This document shows, piece by piece, positions 5,897 through 6,861 of a DNA stretch of 6,861 nucleotides. The position numbers and the translations under genes were made by a program. The notes beneath the pieces are model-generated. The model saw nothing but the letters and a program-made list of their open reading frames with translations, was not told the origin of the DNA and ran no database searches. The number at the start of each line of letters is the position of its first letter. Within the stretch, counting starts at the first letter, position 1. Source of the stretch: Phycisphaerae bacterium (GTDB lineage: Bacteria; Planctomycetota; Phycisphaerae; Phycisphaerales; SM1A02); the NCBI GenBank assembly GCA_018663565.1, contig JABJQE010000036.1, positions 1-6,861 of the forward strand, given 5' to 3'.

Positions 5897-6466
5897 CTAC
5901 TGGTGCTTGCGAAGTTGCTTGGCCATCGAGACGCCGGTGGCGCCGCGAGAGATGAGATCAATACCAAGCAGGATGAGCAGTAGGTAGGCAGCCCAGCTTC
6001 GGAAGGCCATGAAGAAGATGCCAAGCGCGATCGTTACGAGTCCGCGGACGAGCCAGAATTCCCATCCTCGCTGATTGCGATTGGAAAGCCCAATGGCCGT
6101 TTCAATAATGCCGCGTATCAGAACAACGACGCCAACTGTTACTGCAATTGCTTCGAGTGATTGTTTCGGCCATATCAGCAGAATGATGCCAATGACGAAT
6201 GGAATAATGCAGGCGAGCCATGCGACTGGGCCGAAGTTCCTGCTCTTCGTGCTCATCCAGAGTCTCGCGCCGACTGTAATCGCGGCGGCGCAGAGCAGAA
6301 TGCCAAGACCACGAATCAACATGTCGTGGGCAGTTTCCGACGGGATGACGAGGAACACGCCAAGCAAGATCAACAGAATGCCGTCCAGCATGGTCATCCA
6401 TGTACCGCCCGGAGGGGATGTCATGGTCTTTGGAGGGCTCACAACTTTGGTTGCATCAGTGCTCAT
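5897..6466 (-). CDS. DUF308/HdeD-like membrane protein
   Basis: This 189-residue protein has six predicted membrane segments near residues 25-42, 52-68, 81-99, 104-122, 137-154 and 157-174. They are linked by short loops and preceded by a polar Pro/Thr-rich N-terminal tail. The repeated pattern of paired helices with Gly-rich turns (DGILLILLGVFLVIP, then RGLGILLCAAAITVGARLW, then FVIGIILLIWP, then VRGLVTIALGIFFMAF) is that of the HdeD/DUF308 family. E. coli HdeD is tied to acid resistance at high cell density, but most family members have no known role, so only the family is called. The gene lies 14 bases after the stop of the upstream minus-strand gene and lacks a strong ribosome binding site (only GGACT about ten bases before the ATG), suggesting coupled translation in one operon. 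Its stop codon directly adjoins the TPR gene's stop. Confidence 0.83.
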   Translation of the reverse strand: MSTDATKVVSPPKTMTSPPGGTWMTMLDGILLILLGVFLVIPSETAHDMLIRGLGILLCAAAITVGARLWMSTKSRNFGPVAWLACIIPFVIGIILLIWPKQSLEAIAVTVGVVVLIRGIIETAIGLSNRNQRGWEFWLVRGLVTIALGIFFMAFRSWAAYLLLILLGIDLISRGATGVSMAKQLRKHQ

Positions 6467-6480
6467 GTGCGGGAGTCCAA

Positions 6481-6861
6481 TCAGTCTGTGGGTGGTGCGT
6501 CCAAGCCGAGATCAGCTCGGAGCTGTGTGATGTGTTCAGGTTCGCCGATGACAATGACGCGATCCTGCGCGGCGAATGTTGTTCGGCCAGTTGGGATCAG
6601 TCGGTCTCCGCCACGGTAGACCAAGGCTACTAAAATATCGTCAGGTAATGCAAGCGATGCGATGGACCGGCCGATCCAATTGCCAGCTGGTGTGCCCGGC
6701 GTAATGGTAAGTGTCAGGCTGTGCTCACTTCGTAGCAGGGCGGTTTTGAGTTCGGCTGGTCCGGTTGCGGCATTCCAGCGTTCCATGAATCCATTTTGTT
6801 CAACAGCGCCAGCGAGGTTCGCGAGCAATCGAAGATGCTGAGCGGGGTCATCATCGGGGCT
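6481..6861 (-). CDS. Partial: C-terminal end with PTS-EIIA-like segment and TrkA-C (RCK_C) domain
   Basis: The reading frame is open to the right edge, so the N-terminus is missing and the TTG at 6828 should not be taken as the start. The visible 126 residues fall in two parts. Residues 8-45, QHLRLLANLAGAVEQNGFME onward, resemble the last helices of type-2 PTS EIIA (fructose/nitrogen) domains. Residues about 48-118 resemble a TrkA-C/RCK_C ligand-binding domain: LTLTITPGTPAGNWIGRSIA, LPDDILVALVYRGG, IPTGRTTFAAQDRVIVIGEP. This order is known at the end of some large transporters (for example amino-acid permease or cation/chloride carrier families), where the domains are regulatory. The membrane part, if there is one, lies outside the window, so the transported substrate is unknown. 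It is followed closely by the DUF308 gene, implying a shared transcript and perhaps a shared envelope or ion-homeostasis role (inference). Confidence 0.7.
   Translation of the reverse strand, partial: SPDDDPAQHLRLLANLAGAVEQNGFMERWNAATGPAELKTALLRSEHSLTLTITPGTPAGNWIGRSIASLALPDDILVALVYRGGDRLIPTGRTTFAAQDRVIVIGEPEHITQLRADLGLDAPPTD

Overview
This is ordinary-looking bacterial chromosome carrying seven protein genes (one cut by the right edge) and one tRNA gene. Base composition is moderately GC-rich. The tRNA gene encodes no CCA tail, one of the main genes starts with GTG, and the right-edge gene fuses a PTS-IIA-like end to a TrkA-C domain. Together these fit an environmental Gram-negative such as a planctomycete (Phycisphaerae-like), but this placement is a weak inference.

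Region by region: bases 1-402 hold no convincing gene. They contain a strong 12-bp hairpin at the extreme left and a plausible promoter at 305-334. Bases 403-3490 are a two-gene glycerol operon, glpK followed by glpD with an 11-base overlap. Glycerol kinase makes glycerol-3-phosphate, and FAD-dependent glycerol-3-phosphate dehydrogenase oxidises it to dihydroxyacetone phosphate, passing electrons to the respiratory chain. No glpF transporter or glpR regulator gene is in the window. Bases 3491-3572 are a convergent intergenic region with an unusual inverted repeat, followed by a minus-strand tRNA-Arg(CCU).

Upstream of the tRNA, also on the minus strand, is a compact stand-alone HD-GYP protein, a probable cyclic-di-GMP phosphodiesterase. 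It is divergent from a plus-strand 460-residue protein built mostly of tetratricopeptide repeats. The 155-base divergent region has a good promoter for the TPR gene. The TPR gene ends tail-to-tail, with no bases between stop codons, against a minus-strand pair: a DUF308/HdeD-like membrane protein, preceded 14 bases upstream by the C-terminal part of a protein with a PTS-EIIA-like end and a TrkA-C (RCK_C) domain.

I do not see a novel defence, mobile or biosynthetic system. The points most worth a second look are the competing hairpins between glpD and the tRNA, the apparent loss of the fructose-1,6-bisphosphate loop in GlpK, the edge gene's domain fusion next to a DUF308 protein, and the left-end hairpin whose arms match the Shine-Dalgarno and anti-Shine-Dalgarno sequences.
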